Below are positions 1 to 10,817 of a stretch of 64,000 nucleotides of DNA, piece after piece; the first letter of the stretch is position 1; every line of letters starts with the position of its first letter. Below the pieces are notes generated by a model that had not been told where the DNA came from, made no database searches, and saw nothing but the letters and a program-made list of their open reading frames with translations. Location of the stretch: assembly GCA_027924585.1 (NCBI GenBank), contig BSBM01000252.1, positions 3,410,001 through 3,474,000 on the forward strand, given 5' to 3'. The translations under genes were made by a program, and so were the position numbers. Source of the stretch: Larix kaempferi. Its lineage: Eukaryota; Streptophyta; Pinopsida; Pinales; Pinaceae.

Positions 1-1805
1 TTTGTATAACACAGTAGCGCCCATACGCTACTTTTCTTCTACACAGTATCGCCCATCCTTCTATGGGCGCTAGTTTCTTTCATACACAGTAGTGCTCAAA
101 ATCTGGGTTTGATCTTTTTGAGTTTTTGGGTTGTGGGCCCAAATCTGGGGGTTATGGCTGCATTTTTTGGGGTCCCTGATGACCCTAGGTTTGAGTTAAA
201 CCACTATAAGTGGTCTCCCATCCTTGTATTGATCCTACATTCATGATTTGAACCTCTTTGATCAATTTGGGCTTGTTTGGAAAGTTTTGGGGTTTGTTGA
301 CCCAAGTTGGGGGGTTGTGGACTTGTTTGGTGTTTTGTACCCTAATTTGAGTCTGACTGAACTTGATTTCCCCATTTCCACTGAATTTGAAACCTCTTGA
401 GTCTTCTTGACCCTATTTGTATCTATTTGAGTGAAATTTATCTTTTAGGTTGGTTTCTTATCCTCCCTTATGCTTTTAGCTTTTTTTTTGTAGTGAAAGC
501 TCAAGTGTTTTGGCTGTTGTTCAAGACCTTGTTTGCATTGTTTATGTGCAGACCTGACTTTACCAAAGCATACTTCTTTGTAGGTCATTTGCTTCATTTG
601 GGTCTAAAAGTAGTTTTTGTACTCTTTTCCCAATGGTTGGCATGCTTACATCAATACGAATTTGAAAGTCATATTTGGTAGCTTTTACTGTTTCATAAAG
701 AGAACCTGAAAGTTTCTTTGCTTTTGTTTTGATAGTAGGGTAGTTTTAGTTTTCTTTCTTACCTTTGAAAAGCATAAAGAATTTTGATTCATTTTCTGAA
801 TAGAGTACCTTGCTAGTGGCTTAAAAGATTTTAGAGTGCTTTGCATCAAAAAGAATAAGTTTTCTTTTGCATACCTATTTGTTTGAGTAGCTGCATTCTT
901 AAGTTTTTACATTTTAGACTTTATTTTTACCTTTTTTGCATTCAAAATATTAAAAATTGCATTTGCACATGCATTCTAGATCAGAATTTTAAGACTTGCA
1001 TTGAAAAGAAAAAGATTTTTTTGGTGGTAAATATTTCATTTTCAGTACTCTATCTCTATTATAACCACTCTCACACACCCACTACCTTTTTGAGTAAGCA
1101 AGTAACCTTTAAAATGAACCCTAATAAAATGTACTAGTAATATTTTCTTTTTTAGGTTACACTACACCAACTAGTCTTGGTTAGGATCTTAGGTTTAAAA
1201 CACCTTAAACCACCCAAGATCACACATTATGCAAAAATCGTAGTTCGACTATCACAGGTAAATCCATTTCACTCAAAGCTTGCCTGGGATCTATGCAGTA
1301 GGTCATTGCGAGATCAGATTGTTGGGAATACTCCTCCTACTTTCTGTTTCGAGCATACGCCAGGATTGGATCACATTTGGGGACTCTTTCAAGTTTTGAG
1401 CTCAGTTACGCTGCCCACGCCTTCTGATTTGATCGGTGACTGTTCCCCCAGGAGTTTTCGATGTTGTGGTATCCTTAGTATCTGACCATAGGTTCATACA
1501 CAGGTGATAACAGAGGGTATATCTGCTGTACCTAGGACAAACGTCGGAGGAAATCCCTTGCAGGTCTTTGGGAGGGCGGTTGGGTGATTCCAGTGCTTGC
1601 ACTCTTAGTCATTGTATTGTGGACCCCAGGTAACTGTTCTTCATCCTTCGTTGATCTGTTCTGGGCCCTCATCATCCCATACTCTTCTCCGGAAGGCATC
1701 TGTTTTCCTGGTTTGATTTACCTACGACCTTTTTAGTGGTGTGCTCTTTGTGCTACTTGTTTTAGTTTTCCTTAGAGAACTTCTTGTTCATTTGAGCAGG
1801 AAACT
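1..1805 (+). other. 5' non-coding leader of NA1
   Basis: This T-rich stretch has only short reading frames, most without an ATG start. I see no LTR terminus, no initiator Met-tRNA primer site and no capsid-like Gag. Short words such as AGTAGCGC near the left edge recall words in the 3' LTR around 7450-7530 but do not align over any length. Long leaders of this kind also occur in NA2 (23864-25732). No function can be assigned. Confidence 0.5.
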
Positions 1806-4769
1806 ATGTCTAGCATTCCGGTGAGTGCCAATCAAGGTACCCCTGTTCTGGGGGATCCTTGTATCGTTCCATTCATTGGAAACATTGGTGCTCCCTTAAT
1901 GGCTACTCCGAATATTCCTGGATTCACTATTGGGCTGCCGGTTTGGTTGTTTTGCACTCCGAATGCCTTGCATGATCCTAATGCTTCTTTTGTGAGCACC
2001 TCAAATTAAGAGCATCAGAACCCTGTGCCTCCTTTTCCAGTAACATCTTCTCCTCCTCCTTCTACCTCATGCGGCAAAAGTAGCAATACTAGTAGCCAGT
2101 AGTCTAAAAGGAATAAACGGAGGAAGAATAGGAAGAAGATGCCAAAACAAGGGGGCAGCAACCCATCCTCTGTAAGTCATGCTGGGGGAAAACACCCTTC
2201 CTCTGCAAGTCATGCAGGGGGCACCTACCCAGCCTCTAGAGGTCATGCTGGGAGAAAACTTTTAGTCACTGAAAATCATACTGAAAGTTTGTCTTCAACC
2301 ACTGTCAGTCATGTTGAGGACACGTCATTGATCACTGCTAGTCATATTAATGACAAGTCACCAGTTCTTGTGAGTCATACTGGAGACACCAGATCAACCA
2401 CTGCAAGTCATGCTGAGGGAGTTGACACTGTCGACAAACCAAACAAACAAAAGCTTAAGTTCCCTTGTAAGTTTTTCAAGGGAGATCACCTTACTTACTT
2501 GTGCCCTGTACTTTCAGAAGTGCAAAAAGTGTGCTCCTTAGTTCAAAAGTTTGATGCTTCTGAGCAACCAGCCTCTGTGAGTCATGCTGGGGGCAAGCTG
2601 TCAGCCAATGCTAGTCATGCTGAGAGTACTGATGTTGTAAAGGATTCTAAACCTATAGGACAGAAACCAAAGTTCCCTTGTAAACTTTGTAAGGGAGATC
2701 ACCTTACTCACCGATGTCCTGCCATTCAAGAGGCACGAAGAGTGTGGTCCATGTCTGAAGGAACCTCTGTTCCTGAGTTTTCTATAGATTCCCTGCAGTC
2801 AGATCAACCTTTGGTTGATAAAGTGGTTGAACCAATGCAATATTTGGTCGACCCCACTCTTCCTTCAGAGAGTGAAGTGATCGAAGCGATGCAATCTTCG
2901 ACCGATCCCATCAGTCCTTCAGAGATTGATGCACCTACTACTGAAGTCTTCTACATTACCAGTTTGGATGTTCCTGAAAAAGGGGGCACTTCATCCGTGC
3001 CATGTGAACCCCTACCAAGCCCTAGGATTGTTTCCTTTGATTGGAATAGTCTAGCTGAGCCTCGTCTTCCTTCTTCGACACCTTTCCAGATAAAGGTTGA
3101 TATCGGGAACCATACGGTTGATCGATGCATTGTTGATGAAGGTGCTTCTGTTAGTATCTTATCCACTTATGCTTGGAGAGATTTGGGTTTTCCTAATGTT
3201 ATTCTAGCTGCAAATTGGCCGTTGACCTTTGATAGAAGACCTAGTGAACCGACCGGATTCCTCCGTCAGTCACCTGTTACTTTGGGTGGAAAAATAGTCT
3301 TCGTTGATTTTATGGTTTTAAAGGACCCTGTGGATTTTGATATGATCCTCGGGCGTGATTACATTTATGCTATGCATGCTGTCGTGTCTACACTTTTTTG
3401 TGTGATGCATTTCCCTCATAATGAAAACATTGTCACCATCGACTAGCTTGCATTCGTTGATCCTCCTTATTACCCAACTGCAGACCAGTCTGATCCCTCG
3501 TCATTAGGCACTACTATGTCACATGGGCCTTATGTGGCATATTTTTCCTTGAGTTCAATTGCTACTGAGAATAAGTCTCTGAGTTCATGCTTACCTTCTC
3601 GGGACTTGGTCCCAGCTTTTGACCAAGTGACACCTCCATCTGAATGTTTAGATATGTGTTATATCTGGGATGATATACTTCCTTCTGATGAAGTTTTCCT
3701 AGAGTCTATAGTACAGTCTGCCATTCATTTGGATGTTGATCCAGTTGCAGTTATGTCCAACCCCGGTTTGACCTTAAAGTCTGATCTTCCTACTGTTGAG
3801 TCTTTGGACTCTCCTATAGATTTGCAAATCGGTGTTCCTGCTGAGTTTGATTCTGCTTCTAGAATTTTCAACTCCCGTGATGATGAATTTGTTTCTGCAG
3901 ATTCCATCATGTCCTTCAACTTTGATCTTCATCCTGAAGTTGATCTTGTTGATTGTAAGTCCTCGGGCTTGGGTACCATAGAGTCTTCATTTGAAAACTC
4001 TTCCTTGTTTATGCCTGTTGTTGATGATAGTGAAGTTGAAAGTATTTCTACCACAGTGACTTGTATCGGGTCTTTCCTTACATATGTTTTAGATATGATC
4101 CTGGTACTAATGTTTCTTGGAGACAGGATTCTTAGCTGGATGTATATTTGTTTACTGGTCATTTTTGACACCTTGTGCGACCATGTCAGGTATATTCGGA
4201 ACCTTGCATATAGGTTTAGGCTTCCCCACTGTTATGTTGCATTTGAACCTTTTGCCATTCGAATTCGCCATAGGGTCGAACCTGTTGGATATTGGTGTGT
4301 TAGCCATCTTTTTATGCATTGTGCACCAGTCCGACAGCAGAGCCTACCTAACATGGGTCACCCTAGTCAGCACCCTTATTCCATTCTGGTGCCCATGCTA
4401 AGTTTTTCTCATAGGCTTGGGAGCTTTTTTAGATTTACCATGACTTTGAGAAGAAGCCTCATATCTTTCTTCCTCATCTATTTCTGGCCATCCCTGATAA
4501 GGATCCCATCTTTATGTTCAAGTTGCATATGCATCTATTATGATCCCGCTTACGCTAATGAGCTTGATGCTAGCTTCCACTCTTTTAGCCCATTGTATAA
4601 GCCTCCATCTCTGATCTCATTTCCGCTAAGCCCTATATCATTTTGCCTTCGCAGTTTGACACCTTTTACCTGGAGGAGACACACCCTGAGTGTCCTTATC
4701 TTTCTCATGTTCCTTGCATTAGGCATAGCTTTGTTCCATGCACTTGGAGCTAGTTTTGCATGTCCCTGA
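1806..4769 (+). pseudogene. NA1 polyprotein: zinc knuckles, aspartic protease, hydrophobic C-terminus
   Basis: One frame runs from an ATG at 1806 to a stop at 4767-4769, about 987 codons, broken only by TAA at 2007, TAG at 2100 and TAG at 3444. The N-terminal part has a GLPVW motif near 1935-1950. Next come tandem SHAGG-like repeats (2160-2430), two zinc-knuckle-like motifs (about 2465-2505 and 2677-2719; the first has lost its second Cys) and a retropepsin-like domain (about 3080-3440) with catalytic motif DEGAS (Asp codon at 3135) and a closing ILGRDYIYAM motif. After the TAG at 3444 the same frame stays open for another 440 codons: an acidic region, then several hydrophobic stretches (about 4059-4180, 4450-4530, 4690-4760). 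The family reading rests on protease homology; the role of the C-terminal part is unknown. All three internal stops are one C-to-T step from CAA or CAG. Confidence 0.7.
2160..2430 (+). repeat. SHAGG-type degenerate peptide repeats in the NA1 frame
   Basis: The frame repeats a short unit around Ser-His-Ala-Gly-Gly or Ser-His-x-x-x, spaced roughly every 10-14 residues, with a further pair at about 2577-2625 between the two zinc knuckles. Units nearest the start are best preserved (AGTCATGCTGGGGG at 2168 and close variants). They form a low-complexity, His- and Ser-rich spacer ahead of the knuckles. Whether it binds metal or RNA cannot be told from sequence. Confidence 0.7.
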
Positions 4770-4791
4770 CACTCGTCTCCTCCCATTTCAA

Positions 4792-5240
4792 GCATTCTTC
4801 TTTTACTTCGAGCTCGTTAAAAACAGTAAGTAGGTTTCGTGCATTCTTCTTTTACTTCGAGCTCGTTAAAAACAGTAAGTAGGTTTCGAGCATTCTTCTT
4901 TTACTTTGAGCTCGTTAAAAACAATAAGCAGGTTTAGAGCATTCTTCTTTTACTTCGAGCTCGTTAAAAACAGTAAGTAGGTTTCGAGCATTCTTCTTTT
5001 ACTTCGAGCTCGTTAAAAACAGTAAGTAGGTTTCGAGCATTCTTCTTTTACTTCGATCTCGTTAAAAACAGTAAGTAGGCTACGAGCATTTCTTCCACCT
5101 TTCCTTCGAGCTCGTTAAAAAAAATAAGGAGGCTATGAGCATTTCTTTCATCTTCACTTCGAGCTCATTAAAAACAGTAAGGAAGTTGTGATCATTTTCC
5201 TATCTCCTTTGAGCTCGTTAAAAACAGTAAGGAGGTCATG
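4792..5240 (+). repeat. 49-bp tandem array of palindromic units in NA1
   Basis: Units begin at 4792, 4841, 4890, 4939, 4988 and 5037 with an exact 49-bp period, then diverge through about 5240. Each unit carries CGAGC, about 15-20 nt, GCTCG, then TTAAAAACAGTAAG, so every unit can fold into a short stem with a purine-rich tail. The array sits between the coding frame and the 3' LTR. Looser versions of the same hairpin continue downstream and recur in NA2. Confidence 0.9.
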
Positions 5241-7174
5241 AGTTTACTTTTCTGGACTCGTTAAACCTTTACGGAAAAGATCCCTATGGAGTTCTTTTAA
5301 GCCCTTTTCAGACTCCTTAAATAGGAAAAATTTTTCGAGCATAGTTGTCTTTTCAGGCTCGTTAAAAGAACTGAACCGACATCCACTTAGGTATAGAATT
5401 ACCCCTTTTCCGGGCCTTGGTGGATAATTTATGGAAAATGTATACTCTAGGTATACTCTGGTATGCGCTAGAAGAGTTCTTCTTCCATTATTTTACACTT
5501 TTTTGGGGAAGGAGACTAACTTTACGAAAAAGGACCTTTGGAGTCGTCTTTAGGGTTTTCAGACTCTCGAAATGTGAAAACACCAAGCAAGCATTCACCT
5601 ACTCAGGCTCGATGTGAAATCCATGAGATGGTTGATAGAGGATTGTTTAAGTTTTACAACTCTATAAACAAGAAAACACCGCCGAGCACATACCAATCTG
5701 GGCTCGATATAAAATCCACGGATAGGTGTATAGAGGACTGTTTAAGTTTTTCAACTCTATAAGCAAGAAAACACCACTGAGCATAGACCAATCCGGGCTC
5801 GATATAAAATCACGGATAGGTGTATGGAGTTTTCTTCTAGGTTTTTCAGACTCCTTAAATATGAAAATACCATCGAGCATGCTTTAGTTCTTTGTCAAGC
5901 TCGTTAAAAACTGAAAAAGGAAAGGGAAGGGAAGAATGTTAAAATATCTTTCAATATGATGGCAGCAAGTCAACTATCTCCTTGAACAAAGCACTTGTTT
6001 TGAGTCTCTCAAACAAGTTGGGTTCTAGCGTTGGCCTTAGGGTAAACCTGATCTCAGAGTTCCTACTCCTCCATTTGGTTAGTATTCCAATCATTTGGAG
6101 AATCTGTTAATGTCTCCTACATTGCAGATTTGTATCATGGTCTCTTTGTGTTAAAAGCTGCCTAAGTCACTCTTGTGTCGTGCTCACTGTTCAAGGATAT
6201 AACCTGTGTTGGCCATTCTGCAGTTGCCTTGACCTCATGTGTCGGCCATTCCTTGGTGTCAGTATGTTTCATCATGTGTTTAGTCCTACTCTAAATCAGC
6301 TCATACCTTTTTGAGTGTCCCTCGTGTTGGATGATGGAGGATGCATTAAGGCCTCCCTTCCAACCGACTTCTTCCCATCGACTTCAACTCATTGTACTAT
6401 GGGAATGAAGTTTAGAGTTTCGGTTAGTACCTTGGGGATTGCAGTCATTAATGGCAGTTTCCCTCGCTATTGGATAGATGGGAATACATCAATGTCTCCT
6501 ATCCAATGGATTCTTCAAGTGTTCGACGGCAAGACCACTTATTTGCACTTGCTTGAATGTACTAGGTACCTTGGGTTCCATTTTCATTATTGGTGGACAC
6601 CCTCGCATTTGTTAACGGTATACATTAATGACCGGTAATCAAACGATACCTCCCATGTTCGACAACAACTCATTTATTCGCATGGATAGGTTTGTACCTT
6701 GGATTGTTTTTGGATGAAGACCTTGGGATCCTCGATAGCATCACCTCATTTATGTTATCGCCCAAGTTGTGCAATACTGAGCCACATTCTTTTTGGGCTC
6801 TTGATGAGACATAGATCCAGCTTGTTCTCTATGGCTATGTTCTCCATTTTTGACATAGATCCACCTTGTATTTATGTGGCTATGTTTACACTTATGTTCC
6901 TCATGGATCCACACTTGTATTCTAGTGGCCATGATATATGCATCAGTATTTGGATCATTATTGTATCCTCTTGGAGGTCATGTTCCACCATTTGAACATG
7001 GACAGTTACCCCATGGATAAGTTTGTTTGACATTGCCTTTGCTTTCAGGTACTTCATTTGAGCCTATGATTCTTGGTTTCTCCAATTCCTCCATGATTCA
7101 ACTCTTTATTATTTCTAATGTATTTCGACCATCGTTTCCCGTATTCCCTCTGACCTCATACATTAGGGGGCATC
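5241..7174 (+). other. NA1 3' internal non-coding region and polypurine tract
   Basis: Degenerate hairpins continue to about 5900, for example GGAG(5288) pairing with CTCC(5313-5316) and CGAGC(5336-5340) with GCTCG(5357-5361). From 5900 to 7160 I see only short, unsupported reading frames. A polypurine tract AGGGGG (7165-7170) lies just before the 3' LTR. The string ACATTAGGGGGCATC closely matches ACATCAGGGGGCAATC before the 3' LTR of NA2, which supports a common origin. Confidence 0.7.
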
Positions 7175-8229
7175 TGTTATAGCTTGAAATGACACCTCTC
7201 CATCCGTGACAACACTTGTTTCCCTTGGTCGCACGACGACACTTCTTGAGATCAAGTTCAGTCACACAACAGGACATTTGTGGATGGAGGAGTCATTTGG
7301 GACATTAAAAATGGTTTAAATTACCTCATTCTTGACCCATTTGATGTATATGACCCTTAGGAACATTTTTCCAGACCAAACCATCTCTTGAAAATGAGCA
7401 GAAAAGCCTGTTTTTGGCAATTTTTCAATATGAGCGCTGGTACACAGGCATGATAGTAGCATGTGTACGCGAATCCACTGTGCAATAGTAGCGCTCAATT
7501 CCATGTGTATGCAACTTTGTCTATTGTAGAGTAGCGTACACCCCTGTTTTGGTCAAAAATCTCAAAATTCGAGTAAGTTAAGATGGTTGGGAAACCTCTT
7601 GAGCTGTTATAACTTCTTTTCCTCTTCCTCACTAACTATATAAGGAGGGTAGAAGGGCTATGTGAGGGGACTAAGCCCAATTACAAAGTTATGCTGGAGG
7701 AATGGAGACCCTCATCCCCCTCTCTTGTGCTTCAGTTTTGGTAAACCCTAGTACAATTGCTTAGAGGCTGGGATCTTTGGAGAACAGAAGCAGGAGACCT
7801 TGAATCTAGGTTTTGTGAAGTGCCAAGCTTGAAAGAAGGTATAACTGTATGTACTTGCTTTCATTCATTAATAAAGATCAGACATTCTTCTCTTTCCAAA
7901 TATGACCTATTAATGTGTCTCAGATTTGATTACAGTTTGTTTATAGTTTGATGTCTCTTTATATTATGGATATCAGTCTTATATATGTAGTCAAATGTGT
8001 TTGAGAAGGGTATCAAGTTGTTTTGCAGGTCTGGGTATTGCAACACTGGATAAGCATTGAAGAGCGAGGGAGGCAAAGCTAGGATCAACCTTCTGAATAA
8101 GGTGCATATATCTCTAAACCCTAATCTCTTCATTTATTTGTTGTACTTGTAGAATGCTTGTAAGTCTATCTTTATCACCATAAGTTGGTAGTTTCTCTTC
8201 TGAACTATAGGTGCATTTTCCCCACAACA
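7175..8229 (+). mobile_element. 3' LTR of NA1
   Basis: The repeat starts TGTTATAGC right after the purine tract and ends CCCACAACA, so it has TG...CA termini, and TGTT pairs with the AACA end. A TATA box (TATATAA, 7637-7643) lies at a sensible promoter position. The partner LTR is off-window, so the end at 8229 rests on the terminal inverted repeat and on the abrupt switch to Cop-family LTR sequence at 8230. Confidence 0.7.
7637..7643 (+). promoter_or_regulatory. TATA box of the NA1 LTR
   Basis: TATATAA followed by GGAGGG, about 460 bp into the LTR, is a typical plant LTR core promoter. Confidence 0.55.
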
Positions 8230-8651
8230 AAGGGTTATTAGACCACCCTAGTGGGGGTCGGACCTGTCAACATTATGTTAAGTGGTTAAGTTGAGGCTGA
8301 CCTAGTTGAGTAAAGGTCAAGTCAAGTTAGTATATAAATAGAGAGTGTGTCTCTCTCATTTTACACATTATATTCTCTCACTCACACTTGGGAGAGTGGC
8401 GCACTTGTGGAGGAGGAGGCTCTACTGCTAGGAGAAGACTATCTCTTGTATTCTGATTGTATCATTGCTCTATCTATCTCTGAGGAATTTATTGGGGTTT
8501 TTCACCTTTATGGTTTTCCCCAAGTAAACTCTGTGTCTCTTGTGTGCTTGCATTATTGTGTCCATGATTGATATGTTGTAGATTTTCTATACATGTTGTT
8601 CTCTCAGTTAAGATCCTAGATCATATTGAAGTAAATTCTGAAAATTTAACA
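8230..8651 (+). mobile_element. Cop1-family LTR fragment, first part missing
   Basis: This matches the last two thirds of the 625-bp Cop1 LTR (43594-44218), starting in the third copy of its internal GGGTTATTAGACCACC motif. It contains the TATATAAATA promoter (8331-8340) and ends TTTAACA at 8651. No Met primer site follows, so it is a solo or 3' LTR. The simplest reading is that NA1 inserted into this LTR, with the missing first part to the left of the window. Confidence 0.8.
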
Positions 8652-9099
8652 GAATTGGCCTCTTTAGGGAAACCTTTGTCTTCACAAACTTCTTCCTTTG
8701 CGGAAGCGGTGGTCATATGAGAGATTGAAGCTCTCAATTGTTCCAAAATTCTAATCTTCATGTTGCAGTAGAATGGTAAAATGTGCTTCTGTCTTCACTT
8801 GTTAAGGGTGTTAATTTGATTGTTAACAGTTGGGTTTGTTGTACAATGTTTGGGTGACCATCAACTAATAAAGCTACCAAAGCATAAATACTGACCAAGA
8901 TCAACTAAACAAGTTCTAAAGTGAAAGGAATGTCCCCATTCCCCCTCACATTGTGGATCTAGTATTCCATACACTTTTAGTGTTCCTCATTGTGCCAGTT
9001 ATTTTTATTAATTAATTATTTACAATAATAATAATAATAATGGCTCTCGGTCCTTAAAGACCCTTATCTTGGTACCTAGTGACAAAGTAATAAACAATT
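8652..9099. other. Unassigned intergenic stretch with a short (AAT)n microsatellite
   Basis: No reading frame or repeat end is recognisable. An AAT/ATA simple repeat occurs at about 9022-9042. Confidence 0.5.
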
Positions 9100-9962
9100 A
9101 CAATTTACATATGTTTGGGGCTTAGCACACGGGTTATTGCACTACAATCGGTGGCACATTCTATCATGTTGTTGCAGAGAAAGGATGTGAAGTTCACATG
9201 GTCTGAGAAATGTGAGAAAAATTTCCATTGCTTGAAGGAATCACTCACCCGTGCCCTTATTATGAAGATCGTAAAACCTGATAAATATTTCATAGTATGC
9301 ATAATGCTTGCATCAAAGGGCTCAGAGGAGTACTTATGAAAGAAGTACATGTAATATATTATGAGTCCTAGAAGTTAAAGGATCATGAAAATAATTATGT
9401 GATGCATGATTTGGAGCTAGCATCCATAGTGCGCGTCTTGAATATGTGGGGACACTACTTACTTGGAAGAAAGTTTGAGATGCACACTGATCATATGAGC
9501 TTAAAGTACTTGTTTGATCAGTTGAATATGAATGCTCAACAATCCAAGTGGTTATAATTCGTAAGTGAATTCAATATTGAGATCAAGCATGTCAAAGTTA
9601 AGGGGAACAAGGTTGTTGACATTCTCAACAAAAATTTTCATGTCATGACCATGATCTTGTGTCACGCTGATCTTAGATAACGAGTTAGCAAGGTCATCAC
9701 TAAAGATGATAAGTACGTGCAAGCACATGCAAGACTTAGGTAAGAAGAACTAGATAAGAAGTGTGAGGGACATCGATTGGAATAAGATGGAGTCTTTTGT
9801 CCCAACGGTGGATGTACATTCCAGACATCATAGAATTGAATATGCTAGTAATGCATGAGATTCATCAAACTCCTTGCTCAGGTCTCCCTAGATATCAGAA
9901 GATATTGAAAGCATCCAAGAAGCACTATTATTGGCCATTGATGACTAAGGATATTGCATAGT
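9100..9962 (+). pseudogene. Decayed Ty3/gypsy RNase H and integrase N-terminus
   Basis: A patchwork of frames reads like plant Ty3/gypsy pol. After an LLQRKDVKFTWSEKCEK stretch (about 9170-9225) come an RNase H remnant, the connection motif with MHTDHMSLKYLFDQ (about 9480-9520), then an integrase N-terminal remnant with HEIHQTPCSGLP and HYYWPLMTKDIA (about 9860-9958). Stops and frameshifts are frequent. The zinc-binding HHCC module is cut off before its cysteine pair by the LTR-H start at 9963. LTR, Gag and RT parts of this element are not visible here. Confidence 0.75.
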
Positions 9963-10206
9963 TGTTGGGCATCGCCCAAGTAAGCACAATTTTGATAAAG
10001 ACACAAGTTTGGGAGCTGTGCAGTATTTGGGCTACAAAGTCAGAAGGCATAGTTTTGTGAAGTGCGCAGCTCAAAGTGTATATTCAGTTTTGGTGCAACT
10101 ATACTGAGGCATAGGGCCAGTGCAATAGCTATTTTTTGTAAAAGAACATAGAGGAAGGTCGAGCCAAGGAAGTGACTTATTTTGGGTAAGGAGAAGAATA
10201 GAAAAA
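9963..10206 (+). mobile_element. LTR-H copy 1, segment 1
   Basis: It starts TGTTGGGCATCGCCCAAG, closely matching the start of the second LTR-H copy at 34169, and is broken at 10206 by CopA. The last five bases, AAAAA (10202-10206), are the CopA target duplication. Confidence 0.7.
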
Positions 10207-10742
10207 TGTCCGGAGACCAAGAAAATAATGCAAATGTCCTAAGTCTAACATTTCAAAATTTTGTTTTAAGACTAGATTTCACATGGGTTATAAGCTCAGG
10301 GTACTACCAAAGGACCGAACACCAAGAGTAACCACTTCACACAAATAGATCACAGATCAACACACCGATGTTTTGACGTGGTTTAAACCCTCTTGAGGGA
10401 AACACTCCACGGCCCCGTCCAAATAGCTTCTACGGGACAATTTATTATGCAAAGAAAGAAAGTTACAAATGAGCTTCTCATAATCGATCAACTAAACAAT
10501 GACTCTCCATGCTCTTTAAATAGAGATCATGGACCAATCGGGTGTTAAGCCACGGATCAAGGTTAGGTTTGATCTAAGAGAAGTTGAACTGTCGGATCAC
10601 TCTATGTCGGGAACATATCGGGACCGTCGGATTAAGTATTTACAAATCCATACTAATGCATACTAAAAAAACACACTATCCATAACGGATATATTACACA
10701 AGTTGATCTTAACTAACTCCTAAGTGTCTAAATATCCTAACA
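10207..10742 (-). mobile_element. CopA 3' LTR with an embedded pol fragment
   Basis: Positions 10297-10742 align with 22175-22620. Only TGTCCGG (10207-10213) remains of the LTR tip. Between them lie about 83 bp (10214-10296) nearly identical to CopA's own RT region at about 11663-11752. A TATTTAAA-type core promoter lies near 10513-10524. Confidence 0.8.
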
Positions 10743-10817
10743 TCCCCCCTTAAGAACAACTTGGGATAGGATTGAAGGATTTACAAAAGTGACACTATTA
10801 GGAGAAGGAAGGGGGCA

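Larger units (their letters stand above)
1..8229 (+). mobile_element. NA1: large Gag-protease-only LTR retroelement, 5' end off window
   Basis: The window opens inside this element. In order it holds a 5' leader (1-1805), one long broken reading frame (1806-4769), a tandem hairpin array (4792 to about 5900), a non-coding stretch, a polypurine tract and a 3' LTR (7175-8229). No reverse transcriptase, RNase H or integrase motif is visible between the leader and the 3' LTR, so it should depend on another element to transpose. Its protease, its purine tract and its 3' hairpins resemble those of NA2 at 23127-32899. The 5' LTR was not found in the first 1.8 kb and must lie to the left. A Ty3/gypsy (Tat/Ogre-like) origin is inferred from the protease and from NA2's primer site. 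Confidence 0.75.

Noticed and set aside
1-120. 5' LTR of NA1 at the left edge
   Set aside because: Only isolated words (AGTAGCGC and similar) match the 3' LTR. There is no collinear alignment and no LTR terminus.
4792-5240. CRISPR-like array
   Set aside because: The units are directly adjacent with a 49-bp period and have no unique spacers. It is a tandem repeat inside a plant retroelement.
8347-8571. A 74-residue frame present in all five Cop-family LTR copies (also at 43914, 50220, and minus strand near 55603 and 62906)
   Set aside because: It starts at GTG, has no ATG, and overlies the transcription start and downstream part of the LTR. Shared descent of the LTR explains why it stays open.
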